Source: Zobellia roscoffensis
GTDB lineage: Bacteria; Bacteroidota; Bacteroidia; Flavobacteriales; Flavobacteriaceae
Length of the DNA stretch: 64,000 nucleotides
Reading direction: 5' to 3'
NCBI RefSeq assembly: GCF_015330165.1
Contig: NZ_JADDXT010000002.1
Span: 308,504 to 372,503, forward strand
Under the pieces are notes generated by a model, which ran no database searches, was not told where the DNA came from, and saw only the letters and a list, made by a program, of their open reading frames with translations. The position numbers and the translations under genes are program-made. Shown here one piece after another: positions 44,092 through 52,704 of the stretch. Position 1 is the stretch's first letter. The number at the start of each line of letters is the position of its first letter.

Positions 44092-44781
44092 ATGTCAAAT
44101 ATATTAAAGATTACCGGTTTGGAAAAGACATACACCAGCGGTAACAAGCAATTAACAGTTCTCCAAGGCATCTCTTTCCATGTTGAGAAAGGCCAAACCT
44201 TTTCAATTGTTGGTCCGTCGGGAAGTGGTAAGACCACTTTACTGGGCTTATGCGCCGGTTTGGATGCTCCTAATGCGGGTTCCGTAGAATTATGCGGACA
44301 AGATTTGAACACGCTTAACGAAGACGAACGCGCCCAACTACGTAATAAGGAAGTCGGTTTTATATTCCAGAATTTTCAGTTGCTGCCCACACTTACCGCT
44401 CTGGAAAATGTGAGCGTTCCTTTGGAATTGCAGGGTGCCAAGGATGCAACTCAAAAAAGCACGGATTTATTGGAAAAAGTAGGACTGAAAGACCGTTTAC
44501 ATCATTATCCCTCGCAATTGTCCGGCGGGGAACAGCAGCGCGTGGCATTGGCAAGAGCTTTTGCAAATGCGCCTTCCATCTTATTTGCAGATGAACCAAC
44601 AGGAAATCTAGATACCGAAACCGGTGAAAAGGTGATTCAGTTATTGCTGGACCTGAACAAAGAAAACGGCACCACCTTGGTCATTATAACCCATGATTTG
44701 GAATTAGCCAACCGTACGCAGCAAATATTGCAGCTTAAAGGTGGGAAAATAGTAACCAATCAACCTACTACGGCATTTTGA
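44092..44781 (+). CDS. YbbA-like ABC transporter ATPase
   Basis: 229 residues. ABC ATPase of the LolD/MacB family: Walker A GPSGSGKT at 41-48, Q-loop FQNFQLLPTLTALENV, signature LSGGEQQRVALARA, Walker B LFADEPTGNLDTETG and H-loop IITHDLELA. Partner of the permease that follows, with which it overlaps by four bases (TTGA: stop TGA overlapping a TTG start). This, with the divergent TesA-like gene, reproduces the E. coli tesA-ybbA-ybbP layout. The transport substrate is unknown; a lipid- or envelope-related extraction role is likely. Confidence 0.9.
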   Translation: MSNILKITGLEKTYTSGNKQLTVLQGISFHVEKGQTFSIVGPSGSGKTTLLGLCAGLDAPNAGSVELCGQDLNTLNEDERAQLRNKEVGFIFQNFQLLPTLTALENVSVPLELQGAKDATQKSTDLLEKVGLKDRLHHYPSQLSGGEQQRVALARAFANAPSILFADEPTGNLDTETGEKVIQLLLDLNKENGTTLVIITHDLELANRTQQILQLKGGKIVTNQPTTAF

Positions 44782-47324
44782 AGAATTCTACATCCCACGA
44801 AAGTTTACGGACACCTTGGCTCTTTAAAATGGCATGGCGCGATGCCAAAGCCAGTAAAGTGCGGTTACTACTATTTATGGCCTCAATTATTTTGGGCATT
44901 GCAGCGGTCGTTTCCATTCAGCTGTTCAGCACCAATTTAAAGGACAACATACAGCGCCAGTCCAAAGCGCTAATGGGTGCCGATTTTAAAATCGACTCAA
45001 AGCAAATACCTACGGAACGGGCACAGGCTATTATAGATTCGTTACAGCCAGATGCGTATGAAGTCAACTTTGTCTCCATGGCCGTTTTTCCTAAGAACGG
45101 CGGCACCAAACTCGTAAAGGTCCAAGGTCTGGAAGGTGATTTTCCGTTTTATGGGGAAATAGATACGCAACCGACTTCCGTTGCCGGCACTTACCAAGAG
45201 TCGGGCGGAGCACTGGTAGATGCTACGCTGATGCTTCAATTTGATATTCATCCAGGGGACTCAATAAAAATAGGCGAACTGACCATTCCTATTGCGGGTG
45301 AGGTAAAAGCGATTCCGGGCAGTACCGCCATTTCAACTTCCGTGGCGCCTCCTGTTATCATTCCCTATCGCTATATTGAGGCTACAAAACTGCTACAATT
45401 CGGCAGTCGAAAAGAATATCAATATTACTACAAGGTACAAGATACCGTCAATCTAAAACGACTGCAGGACAAACTGGAGCCCGAACTGGAATTGGAAAAT
45501 GCTGATTTGGACACCCATACCAGCACTACGAACCGTTTGGGTAGGCGTTATGACAATGTGGGCAAGTTTCTGAACTTAGCTGCCTTTATCGCTTTACTCT
45601 TAGGATGTATCGGTATTGCCAGTTCGGTACATATCTACATCAAAGAGAAATTAAAAGCTATCGCTATTTTAAAATGTATGGGTGCTTCCCGACTTCAGAG
45701 TTTTCTGATTTTCCTGATTCAGATTGCCGGAATAGGAGCAATTGGTGGTCTCATCGGGTCGTTGATCGGGATTGGCATACAGGAGTTATTTCCGTATTTG
45801 CTCAAAGAGTTTTTACCCTTTGACCTTGAAATTACCATTTCCGTACAACCCTTGATTATTGGGGTGTTGCTCGGGCTGTTTATGTCCGTTTTATTTGCGC
45901 TTCTTCCCCTATTAAGAACCTGGTACGTATCGCCTTTGGATGTTTTACGGGTTGATGAAAATTCGTCTCAAGAACCACAATCCATACGATTAATGGTATT
46001 TGGGGCCATTCTGGTATTCTTATTTTTATTTTCCTTTTGGCTGATCAGAGATGCCATGTATGCCTTGGCATTTGTTGGTGGTACTCTTGTTACGTTTACA
46101 GTTCTGGGGCTTGTAGCTTCGCTTTTTACAAAGTTGGTAAAACGCTTTTTTCCCAAGCATTGGAGTTTTACCGCACGGCAAAGTTTGCTCAATCTTTTCA
46201 GGCCCAATAACCAAACGGTTGTTTTGGTGGTCGCTATTGGTTTGGGAACGTTCTTGATCAGCACCTTATATTTTACAAAAGATATTCTGTTGGCAAAAGC
46301 CGAAGTTGGAGATACTTCAGAAGCGGCCAATATGATAATTTTGGATATTCAACCGGAACAACGCGATTCGGTTGCACAAACTATAAACGGCAAAGGTTTT
46401 CCCGTACTTAAGAATATTCCTTTGGTGACCATGCGAATGCACAACATTAACGGCACATCCGTAAATGAACTGCGAAAAGACACTACAAAACAAATACGCC
46501 GTTGGATTCTTAACCACGAATTTAGGACCACCTACCGTGATTCGCTTACCTCTTCTGAAAATTTGTTGGAAGGCGAATGGACGCCAGAAATAAAAACAGG
46601 CGAACCTATCTCTATATCCATTTCTGATAATCTGGCCAGAGATGCAAAACTGGGCATTGGCGACCCAGTTGTATTTAATGTGCAAGGTGTTTTAATGGAA
46701 ACCACGGTGGGGAGCATCCGTGAAGTAGACTGGGCACAGATGCAGCTTAATTTTTCCATATTGTTTCCTAAAGGGGTTTTGGAACAAGCACCACAGTTCA
46801 ACGTTTTTACCAGTACTATTCCGGACGAAAAAGGTTCGGCACTTTTGCAGCGGGATTTGGTCGCTCAATTTCCGAATCTGACCATTATAGATTTGCGACA
46901 AGTTTCTACTTTGCTAGAGGACATACTGGACCAAGTATCTTGGGTCATCAATTTTATGGCGTTTTTTAGCATTTTTACGGGTATTATCGTACTTATTGGC
47001 TCGGTACGAACAAGCAAATACCAACGGATTAAAGAAAGCGTATTGCTCCGTACTTTGGGCGCCAAAAACAATCAGATTTTAAAAATATCTGCTTTGGAAT
47101 ATGTGTTTTTAGGCTTGTTAGGAAGTTTGGTCGGAATTATACTAGCATTAATAAGTAGTCTATGCTTGGCCCTATTTGTTTTCAAGGAACCCTTTGTGCC
47201 GTCATTTATTCCGTTTGTGGTGTTCTTACCGGGAATTACGCTGCTCGTCTTGATTATCGGTCTAAGTAATATTCAAACGGTATTGCGAAGTTCGCCTTTG
47301 GAGGTGTTACGAAAAGAAGGATAA
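44778..47324 (+). CDS. YbbP-like FtsX-family ABC permease
   Basis: 848 residues from the TTG at 44778; the next ATG is at 44829 (codon 18) but the TTGA overlap with the ATPase gene favours translational coupling at the TTG. Large permease with two FtsX/MacB-type units: N-terminal helix (LLLFMASIILGIAAVVSIQL), a periplasmic domain of about 200 residues, a three-helix FtsX block (FIALLLGCIGIASSVHIY ... LLGLFMSVLFALLPLL), a second periplasmic domain and a C-terminal block (FFSIFTGIIVLIGSVRTS ... FLGLLGSLVGIILALISS). Layout matches YbbP (804 residues in E. coli, recalled). Works with the adjacent ATPase. Confidence 0.9.
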   Translation: MKNSTSHESLRTPWLFKMAWRDAKASKVRLLLFMASIILGIAAVVSIQLFSTNLKDNIQRQSKALMGADFKIDSKQIPTERAQAIIDSLQPDAYEVNFVSMAVFPKNGGTKLVKVQGLEGDFPFYGEIDTQPTSVAGTYQESGGALVDATLMLQFDIHPGDSIKIGELTIPIAGEVKAIPGSTAISTSVAPPVIIPYRYIEATKLLQFGSRKEYQYYYKVQDTVNLKRLQDKLEPELELENADLDTHTSTTNRLGRRYDNVGKFLNLAAFIALLLGCIGIASSVHIYIKEKLKAIAILKCMGASRLQSFLIFLIQIAGIGAIGGLIGSLIGIGIQELFPYLLKEFLPFDLEITISVQPLIIGVLLGLFMSVLFALLPLLRTWYVSPLDVLRVDENSSQEPQSIRLMVFGAILVFLFLFSFWLIRDAMYALAFVGGTLVTFTVLGLVASLFTKLVKRFFPKHWSFTARQSLLNLFRPNNQTVVLVVAIGLGTFLISTLYFTKDILLAKAEVGDTSEAANMIILDIQPEQRDSVAQTINGKGFPVLKNIPLVTMRMHNINGTSVNELRKDTTKQIRRWILNHEFRTTYRDSLTSSENLLEGEWTPEIKTGEPISISISDNLARDAKLGIGDPVVFNVQGVLMETTVGSIREVDWAQMQLNFSILFPKGVLEQAPQFNVFTSTIPDEKGSALLQRDLVAQFPNLTIIDLRQVSTLLEDILDQVSWVINFMAFFSIFTGIIVLIGSVRTSKYQRIKESVLLRTLGAKNNQILKISALEYVFLGLLGSLVGIILALISSLCLALFVFKEPFVPSFIPFVVFLPGITLLVLIIGLSNIQTVLRSSPLEVLRKEG

Positions 47325-47380
47325 TTATATGATGATTTGTTTAGTCTAAAATACAAATTCAATCAAATTTCAGAACTTCA

Positions 47381-47440
47381 TTATATGCCAAAACATATAA
47401 TTAGTAACATTAGCCCCATTTTATATGTCAAAGCATATAA
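47381..47440. repeat. Two spaced 20-bp palindromes (TTATATG-N6-CATATAA)
   Basis: Two copies, 47381-47400 and 47421-47440, each with perfect TTATATG/CATATAA arms and six-base centres (CCAAAA and TCAAAG). The copies are exactly 40 bp apart, close to four helical turns. They lie in the 228-base gap between the converging ybbP-like gene and the MORN gene, where no promoter for a gene would be expected. They are more like a protein-binding site or small-RNA element than a terminator, since no T-run follows. Confidence 0.7.
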
Positions 47441-47493
47441 AACACATATCAGAAACACCTACTAAAATCAATACTATAAAAATCATCAACAAA

Positions 47494-47526
47494 AAAGCCC
47501 CGTAAACAAAATGTTTGCGGGGCTTT
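47494..47526. terminator. Bidirectional terminator between the ybbP-like and MORN genes
   Basis: Hairpin AAAGCCCCGTAAACA/TGTTTGCGGGGCTTT (one G-T pair) with an A-run on the left, so on the minus strand it ends in a T-run after the MORN gene. It also closes the converging permease gene. Confidence 0.9.
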
Positions 47527-47552
47527 ATATTTGCTATGGATAAGAACGTACT

Positions 47553-48395
47553 TTACCTATCGTTAATTTCCACAAGTTTGTCATCGCTCCATTCGCCACC
47601 GGCTACCAAATCGCCATCAGAATCAAAGAATTTACCCGTACCGCTGCGTTTATCCTCTTTCCATTGACCGGCGTACTTTTCGCCGTTTGGCCAGTAGTAC
47701 GTACCAAATCCGCTGCGTTTATCGTTTTTGTAGGTGCCAATGTAATATTCGCCATCAGGCCAGTAGAACGTTCCTTCACCATCACGCTGGTTGTCCGCCC
47801 ATTGCCCTTCGTAACGACTGCCGCTATCCAAAAGTGCAATGCCGTAACCGTTGGCTTTTCCGTTTTTCACCTTGCCAACATAGTGCATTAAGTTGCCTTT
47901 CGCACTTTTAAATTTTAGGTATTGCCCAGAAGATTTATCTTTCATCTGTTTCTTCAAACGGGCCAACTGTACTTTGGTTTTCTCTAAGGTAAAGTTTAAA
48001 GAATCGTATTTACGAACTTCCCTTGCAGAAGCAATTTCGGGTTTAGGCAAACTATCCAATTCCGCTTTTACAGAATCTTCTTTTGCATTGACACCCGATT
48101 TCACCTGCGCCAATTTCTGCGCCAAAGCAATACGCAACGGAATGCCCATTTTATTTTCTTCCCTGACTTTTAAAGACGCTGTATATGATTCTATGGCCGA
48201 ATCATATTTACCTTCCAACAACATAGAATCTATGATAGCTAATTTCTCATATTCGCCCAGTTCTTCGGAAATCTGCCCTTGCTGCACTTGGGCTTCCTCC
48301 AACTGTTTTGTAAGCGAATTCGATTTTATAAAATAGAACAAAGAACAACCGATACTAGCGGCCAAAATCACATAAATTGCAATATTCTTTTTCAT
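47553..48395 (-). CDS. MORN-repeat membrane-anchored protein
   Basis: 280 residues. N-terminal membrane anchor or signal (IAIYVILAASIGCSLFYFI), a coiled-coil region (about 25-60, QLEEAQVQQGQISEEL), a helical region, then at the C-terminus three clear MORN repeats: GSRYEGQWADNQRDGEGTF, GEYYIGTYKNDKRSGFGTYY and GEKYAGQWKEDKRSGTGKF. MORN repeats bind lipids or act as protein scaffolds. Last gene of a three-gene minus-strand operon (49257-51191, 48424-49254, 47553-48395, gaps of 2 and 28 bases). The third member's N-terminus also carries MORN-like segments, suggesting a shared structural role. Confidence 0.88.
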   Translation of the reverse strand: MKKNIAIYVILAASIGCSLFYFIKSNSLTKQLEEAQVQQGQISEELGEYEKLAIIDSMLLEGKYDSAIESYTASLKVREENKMGIPLRIALAQKLAQVKSGVNAKEDSVKAELDSLPKPEIASAREVRKYDSLNFTLEKTKVQLARLKKQMKDKSSGQYLKFKSAKGNLMHYVGKVKNGKANGYGIALLDSGSRYEGQWADNQRDGEGTFYWPDGEYYIGTYKNDKRSGFGTYYWPNGEKYAGQWKEDKRSGTGKFFDSDGDLVAGGEWSDDKLVEINDR

Positions 48396-48423
48396 GGTTT
48401 CTTGGTTTTATGTTTTATACGGC

Positions 48424-49254
48424 TTAATCGTCTAAATGGATCGATGGTAATTTCTTTTTCACCCTTCTGAAATCCGGGGAATAGTACATATGAAAGCGCA
48501 TCGTCCAGGTTTGTTTAAAATATCCCGCATTGACCAAATCCTGTCCTTGGGAGTACATTAATCCGGCAGCAAAAGTCAGTCTTGGGGTAGCGATATAACC
48601 AAAAGTGGTCGTCAATCGTAAATCTTCCATGGCACTGCCCACAACCTCTTTTCCGCTTTGCATAATCAGTTCCGCTTCCGGGGAAACGTAAAAGGTCTTA
48701 GGCTTTAGTTTGTGGCTGTTTAACGGCACTTTTGCCCGGAACATATAACGCCATCTATTTCTGTAGATGTAATCACTGTTCTCTACAAAACTCTGCGTCC
48801 ACCTATGTTCTATACGGATACGATGGTAAATCATTGCGGTATATAGTGGCTGTGCAAATTGATACTGGTGCCAAATACGCCATTCGGGCACTACGTTTCT
48901 GTCTTCAGAATCTTCGTCTGTATTAAAATTAATACGCACTACTCCACCCAAACTAAAATTCACTTTTTTAGAATAAATGTACCCAATGGCATGTCTATTA
49001 TAAATTTGAGCGATTTGACCAACAAACGGGGTTTCTTCAGTTTCTTGAAAACGAAAATGGGTCTGTGCATCCCAAAACAAACGTTTACCTATTCTAATCT
49101 TCCCGTAAGTATTAACCCAAACTTTGGTAGTTGGGTCTTTGTATTCTGAAGATGCTGGTAAATATACTTTTTCCTCTTCTTGCGCCATGACGCTTCCGGT
49201 TACGACCAAGAGCGACATTACGAGCCAAATAAAATTATTTTTTCTGCTTTCCAT
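48424..49254 (-). CDS. DUF2490 outer-membrane beta-barrel protein
   Basis: 276 residues with a signal peptide (MESRKNNFIWLVMSLLVVTGSVMAQ). The DUF2490 pattern is clear: KVWVNTYGKIRIGKRLFWDAQTHFRFQET, RIWHQYQFAQPLYTAMIYHRIRIEHRW, RFRYMFRAKVPLN-type strands and an aromatic strand end (WTMRFHMYYSPDFRR). A predicted outer-membrane barrel of unknown function that is often found in Bacteroidota next to envelope or biofilm genes. Its start lies two bases after the stop of the 674-residue upstream gene, so translation is probably coupled. Confidence 0.88.
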   Translation of the reverse strand: MESRKNNFIWLVMSLLVVTGSVMAQEEEKVYLPASSEYKDPTTKVWVNTYGKIRIGKRLFWDAQTHFRFQETEETPFVGQIAQIYNRHAIGYIYSKKVNFSLGGVVRINFNTDEDSEDRNVVPEWRIWHQYQFAQPLYTAMIYHRIRIEHRWTQSFVENSDYIYRNRWRYMFRAKVPLNSHKLKPKTFYVSPEAELIMQSGKEVVGSAMEDLRLTTTFGYIATPRLTFAAGLMYSQGQDLVNAGYFKQTWTMRFHMYYSPDFRRVKKKLPSIHLDD

Positions 49255-49256
49255 GT

Positions 49257-51191
49257 CTATTTCTCTTTGGCGGTTGATTGCTCATGAAGCAGTTTCATAA
49301 TCTCATTGGGGTTCTTCTCCCTACGCAATTTGCGTTCTAGTTTTTTGGTGTCCTCTTCCCTAAGTTTCACCATGCGATTGTTGGTATGCGTAATCTGCTC
49401 GGTGAGCTTTTTCGCATTCTCACAATCTACTTCGGTTGCTTGAATCAGAAAATCAGGAAGGAGTATTTCGCTGTAGGCGGAAGTAACTCTCTTTTTCACC
49501 CCTTCTTGCATTACCGTTGCCATAAAGGGGTTCCAAATGGCATCTTCGTACAGTACTTTTATTTCTTCGGATGTAGCGGGAAGGTTGCCAAGAACACCCG
49601 TTAATTCTTGTAATTCACCCAAGCACACTTTCAGCTTGTTACCAAAAGCCAATTTCTCTTCGGGCTTGTTCAAGGAAGCATATTCCCCTAAGGACTTGTC
49701 CGCGAGCTTTTTTAAGTTGTTTAGCGGAGCATTGTATAGCAACGGCAGTGCAGGCAGCAAAGAATCTATTTGGGTTACCAAACTATCGTTCTCCGCAATC
49801 AAGTCTTTTTCCAGTCCGTTTAGGGCCTGTAGTCGTGCCTCGTTTGTCAATCGGTCGGATAAGGATTCCATGAGCTCTTGTAAACTGAGCTTGGCGTATT
49901 CCGCTATTGCGGCGACCGTTTTAGTGGAGTTGCCATTAAAATTGAATTCACCCGTATTGGCCAGTACAAAAGTTCTTGTGTTTTGAGCCGTATCCGTTAC
50001 TACTTCAATATTTGTATTGGGCTTTCCGGACGGCCACAATTGCTGCATCAATTTGGGAAGCTCCATATATTCCAGAATATCTTCCTCCTTATACTTTACA
50101 AAAGTGTGAAGCGGTTGTAGAAAATCGGCATCTATTTTTTTGACCACTTCGTATCTATACTGTGCATCGGCATCGGAGCGGCGTACAATATTCAAGTGAC
50201 TGTTATTTAAAAGGGTATCGCTGATGGATTTTGCCGCTTTAAAGTCTTGGGCAATTTGGTCAATATCTGCTTTCTGCTGGGCATCCAATGCATAAAAAGG
50301 GACTTTCACCTGAAAATTAGGAGTCAAGTCCGTTGGTCCCATTTCGTTTAAAATGCCATTCAATTTTGCATAGTACCCATCATTCTCGGCTAATAGCTGG
50401 GCAACATCACTTTTAAAATCAATAGAATTTTCAGAAGTTATGGTTGCTTTTAAAAGGTCTATATATCCTTGATTTAGAGCAATCGTTTTGTAAGCGTTGT
50501 GCGAAGTAAAAACATTTATTTCTTTGGATATACCATCCGTAGTCCAATTAATCTCCTGTAGCAGCCCCTCGTCAAAAATCCAGTTTTCAGTATCTTCTAG
50601 GTCATTAGATGCGTAAGACGTCCATTCGTCATGTGCTAGTCCGTTTCTTAGAAAGCGACCTACGAGCACCGTACTATCGTTTTCCATCTGAAAACTTTGT
50701 TGGGGCACGCCATTTTTAAAATTGATGACACTGCTAAAAAGTGTGCTTTCTATTTCTGATGATTTAATACGGTTTACTTCATACGACCATTTTCCATCAG
50801 GTTTGCCTTTTGAAATGGCACCTCTTCCCTCCTCTTGTTGGCCACTGACCAATACGCGGTATTCATAACCTACGAGCTTACTTTCGCTCTCCGTTTGAAA
50901 CTCGCCAAACTGAAAAAGCCAAGGTCCCGTTGGGGTGCCTTTATCAAAACTGCCTTCCATTAAAAAAGAAGTATCCGCTTCTTCTAATAAGGCATTGAGG
51001 TTGCTACTTTGCAATTGAAAAGTACCATCGTAGAGGGTGTCTTGTTCCGTTACCACATAGGTGTAGGCAGCTTTCCCCTTGTAGGCGCCAACTTCTAGCG
51101 GGCCATTGTATTGTTGCTTCTCTTGACCGTACGAATGGTACAGAAACACCAGGGAAATTAAAAGAACAAGCCGTTTTTTAAAATAGATCAT
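49257..51191 (-). CDS. Large secreted protein with N-terminal MORN-like repeats
   Basis: 644 residues from the ATG at 51191, chosen because it starts a signal peptide (MIYFKKRLVLLISLVFLYHSYG); an ATG at 51281 would add 30 residues in front. The N-terminal part (about 25-230) holds MORN-like turns (GSFDKGTPTGPWLFQFGEF, GRGAISKGKPDGKWSYEV, NGLAHDEWTSYASND). The rest is mostly helical with long coiled segments (ALNGLEKDLIAENDSL, NRMVKLREEDTKKLERKL) and a Lys/Glu-rich end. No enzyme motif recognised. First gene of the operon with the DUF2490 and MORN genes; probably periplasmic, tethered or scaffold-like. Confidence 0.78.
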   Translation of the reverse strand: MIYFKKRLVLLISLVFLYHSYGQEKQQYNGPLEVGAYKGKAAYTYVVTEQDTLYDGTFQLQSSNLNALLEEADTSFLMEGSFDKGTPTGPWLFQFGEFQTESESKLVGYEYRVLVSGQQEEGRGAISKGKPDGKWSYEVNRIKSSEIESTLFSSVINFKNGVPQQSFQMENDSTVLVGRFLRNGLAHDEWTSYASNDLEDTENWIFDEGLLQEINWTTDGISKEINVFTSHNAYKTIALNQGYIDLLKATITSENSIDFKSDVAQLLAENDGYYAKLNGILNEMGPTDLTPNFQVKVPFYALDAQQKADIDQIAQDFKAAKSISDTLLNNSHLNIVRRSDADAQYRYEVVKKIDADFLQPLHTFVKYKEEDILEYMELPKLMQQLWPSGKPNTNIEVVTDTAQNTRTFVLANTGEFNFNGNSTKTVAAIAEYAKLSLQELMESLSDRLTNEARLQALNGLEKDLIAENDSLVTQIDSLLPALPLLYNAPLNNLKKLADKSLGEYASLNKPEEKLAFGNKLKVCLGELQELTGVLGNLPATSEEIKVLYEDAIWNPFMATVMQEGVKKRVTSAYSEILLPDFLIQATEVDCENAKKLTEQITHTNNRMVKLREEDTKKLERKLRREKNPNEIMKLLHEQSTAKEK

Positions 51192-51455
51192 TCGGCAATT
51201 TTGGTATATAATTGGTTCGTCTTGGTAGTAAAATACGGAGCCTAGCCCTATATGGACGTTTGCCGGAAGCCTTTTTAACATATACGGAAACCTGTACGCC
51301 CATTTTTACGGATTTATCAGATAATCAACCACTTCCGCTCCAATACGGATAACTGAAAACCTTATTTTATCTCACTTTTATAAAATAGATGACCATTCTT
51401 GTCTCTAAAAAGGTGATTATGAAGGCGTAATACCAATATAAAACAGAAAATTAAA

Positions 51456-51463
51456 TACTTTTG
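51456..51463 (+). promoter_or_regulatory. Promoter -7 element (TACTTTTG) of the YoaK-family gene
   Basis: Exact TAnnTTTG 92 bases upstream of the start codon, leaving a leader of about 85 bases with a hairpin inside. Confidence 0.5.
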
Positions 51464-51482
51464 TAAACCCCACATACATCTC

Positions 51483-51509
51483 AAAAGGGCTGACCTTGCT
51501 CAGTCTTTT
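51483..51509 (+). promoter_or_regulatory. Leader hairpin upstream of the YoaK-family gene
   Basis: AAAAGGGCTGA / TCAGTCTTTT forms a 10-bp stem with one bulge and a CCTTGC loop, followed by TTGTAAG. It may be an attenuator or simply mRNA structure; no sensor domain is recognisable. Confidence 0.35.
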
Positions 51510-51555
51510 GTAAGTTGAACGGAGACACCTAAAAAATAAGAAATACTAATACCAC

Positions 51556-52311
51556 ATGTTTAGGCATCAAGGCAAAAGCAGGACCTTACTACACAACTTG
51601 CGCATTGCTTCTATACTATCATTTGTTGCCGGCACCGTAAATGTTACCGGATTTTTAGCCTTTCAGAGTTTGACCACCAATGTAACCGGTCACTTTGCAC
51701 TCTTCATATATGATGTTGCCAGTTTTAATTTTTGGAAAGGCACCGTCTATTTTTTGTATCTGTTCTCCTTCCTTTTTGGTTCTTTTACCTCTAGTTTTCT
51801 AATTGAAAAGTTTAAGGAAAACAAAAAACTGAACGTATTTATACTTCCCACGCTTATAGAGAGTTGTATTCTTCTCTCCATTGCGGGTTACAGCAACATT
51901 TCTAAAATAGAATCTGCAGCGGCAATTGTCTGTTTGTTATTATTTGCCATGGGACTACAGAATTCTTTTGTTACTAAAATTTCTAATGCTGTGGTACGCA
52001 CAACCCACCTTACAGGGCTTTTTACAGATTTGGGAATAGACCTTTCCCAACTTTTTTTTCCCAAGATGCACAGGAACAGGACCAAACTAAAATCTAATAT
52101 TAAACTACGTATCTATATTATTTCGTTCTTTTTTGCCGGGGGCATGGTGGGCGGATTTTTCTATTCTGAGTTGAACCTAAAACTCAACACCTTAATTTTA
52201 AGCGCATTAGTGCTGATAGCCAGTTTGTTTTATGATGACCTTAGATACAATCTGATAAAAACCAAAAGAAAATACAACCAAAAAAAGCTCCCAAAAAACC
52301 CAATACCGTAG
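51556..52311 (+). CDS. YoaK family (DUF1275) membrane protein
   Basis: 251 residues with about six hydrophobic helices. Starts MFRHQGKSRTLLHNLRIASILSFVAGTVNVTGFLAFQSLTTNVTGHFALF, the DUF1275 family signature (the GTVN-GF...TNVTGH pattern), followed by LFGSFTSSFLIEKF and AMGLQNSFVTKISNAVVRTTHLTGLFTDLGIDL. Family members are small membrane proteins of unknown function. Upstream is a divergent operon; downstream lies the foreign-looking defence island. Confidence 0.9.
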   Translation: MFRHQGKSRTLLHNLRIASILSFVAGTVNVTGFLAFQSLTTNVTGHFALFIYDVASFNFWKGTVYFLYLFSFLFGSFTSSFLIEKFKENKKLNVFILPTLIESCILLSIAGYSNISKIESAAAIVCLLLFAMGLQNSFVTKISNAVVRTTHLTGLFTDLGIDLSQLFFPKMHRNRTKLKSNIKLRIYIISFFFAGGMVGGFFYSELNLKLNTLILSALVLIASLFYDDLRYNLIKTKRKYNQKKLPKNPIP

Positions 52312-52687
52312 TATAAGCGCTTTTACTGAAAGTAATTCTACAAGTTACCAATGTTCGTAATTTCTTACACTTTAACGAGTAAAACAGTAGATGCCCGCAA
52401 TTGTAAAAAGAACACTTGTTTTTGGTATTGCTATTTTACGATATTTAAGGTGTGTAGGAAAATAGCCTTTGGGTTTGAGTGAAAAATAAAAATGATGCTA
52501 TTAGTTACAACACTAGTTTTCGTTTAGATTTTGACCCCATTTTTTATTGTGGATTACGCTTTTACGTAAGGCTATACAATTGAAAACAGAGATATTTGTA
52601 GCATACCGTTTAACCCTAAACATGAGGATTATGAGGCATTTGCCTTATATCCTGTAGTTGGCATTCAATTAAAAGAAAACTATGTAA
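52312..52687. other. 376-base gap with an orphan C-terminal coding remnant
   Basis: Most of the gap is AT-rich without a gene. Its last part (52572-52704) is an open frame after an in-frame stop, with no start codon of its own, reading GYTIENRDICSIPFNPKHE and then ALYPVVGIQLKENYVNEQIF. It has coding-like composition and ends inside the first codons of hamA. This looks like the tail of a gene interrupted when the island arrived. I cannot name its family. Confidence 0.4.
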
Positions 52688-52704
52688 ATGAACAAATTTT
52701 TTAA
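52572..52704 (+). pseudogene. Orphan C-terminal coding fragment at the island border
   Basis: Frame runs from just after a TAA (52569-52571) to TAA at 52702-52704 and overlaps the hamA start by 17 bases. About 43 residues, including CSIPFNPKHEDYEAFALYP and VGIQLKENYVNEQIF. No start codon and no close ribosome binding site, so it is probably a gene fragment; the parent family is not recognised. Confidence 0.35.

Larger units (their letters stand above)
51192..51555. other. 364-base divergent intergenic region
   Basis: Between the minus-strand operon and the YoaK gene. It holds the exact TAnnTTTG element for YoaK (51456-51463) and a leader hairpin (51483-51509), but I see no coding sequence and no clear promoter for the minus-strand operon. 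The stretch around 51350-51420 is AT-rich without further structure. Confidence 0.6.

Noticed and set aside
52312..52571. Small frames between the YoaK and hamA genes
   Set aside because: A 24-codon frame starting near 52391 has no support; only the coding-like tail from 52572 was kept, at low confidence.
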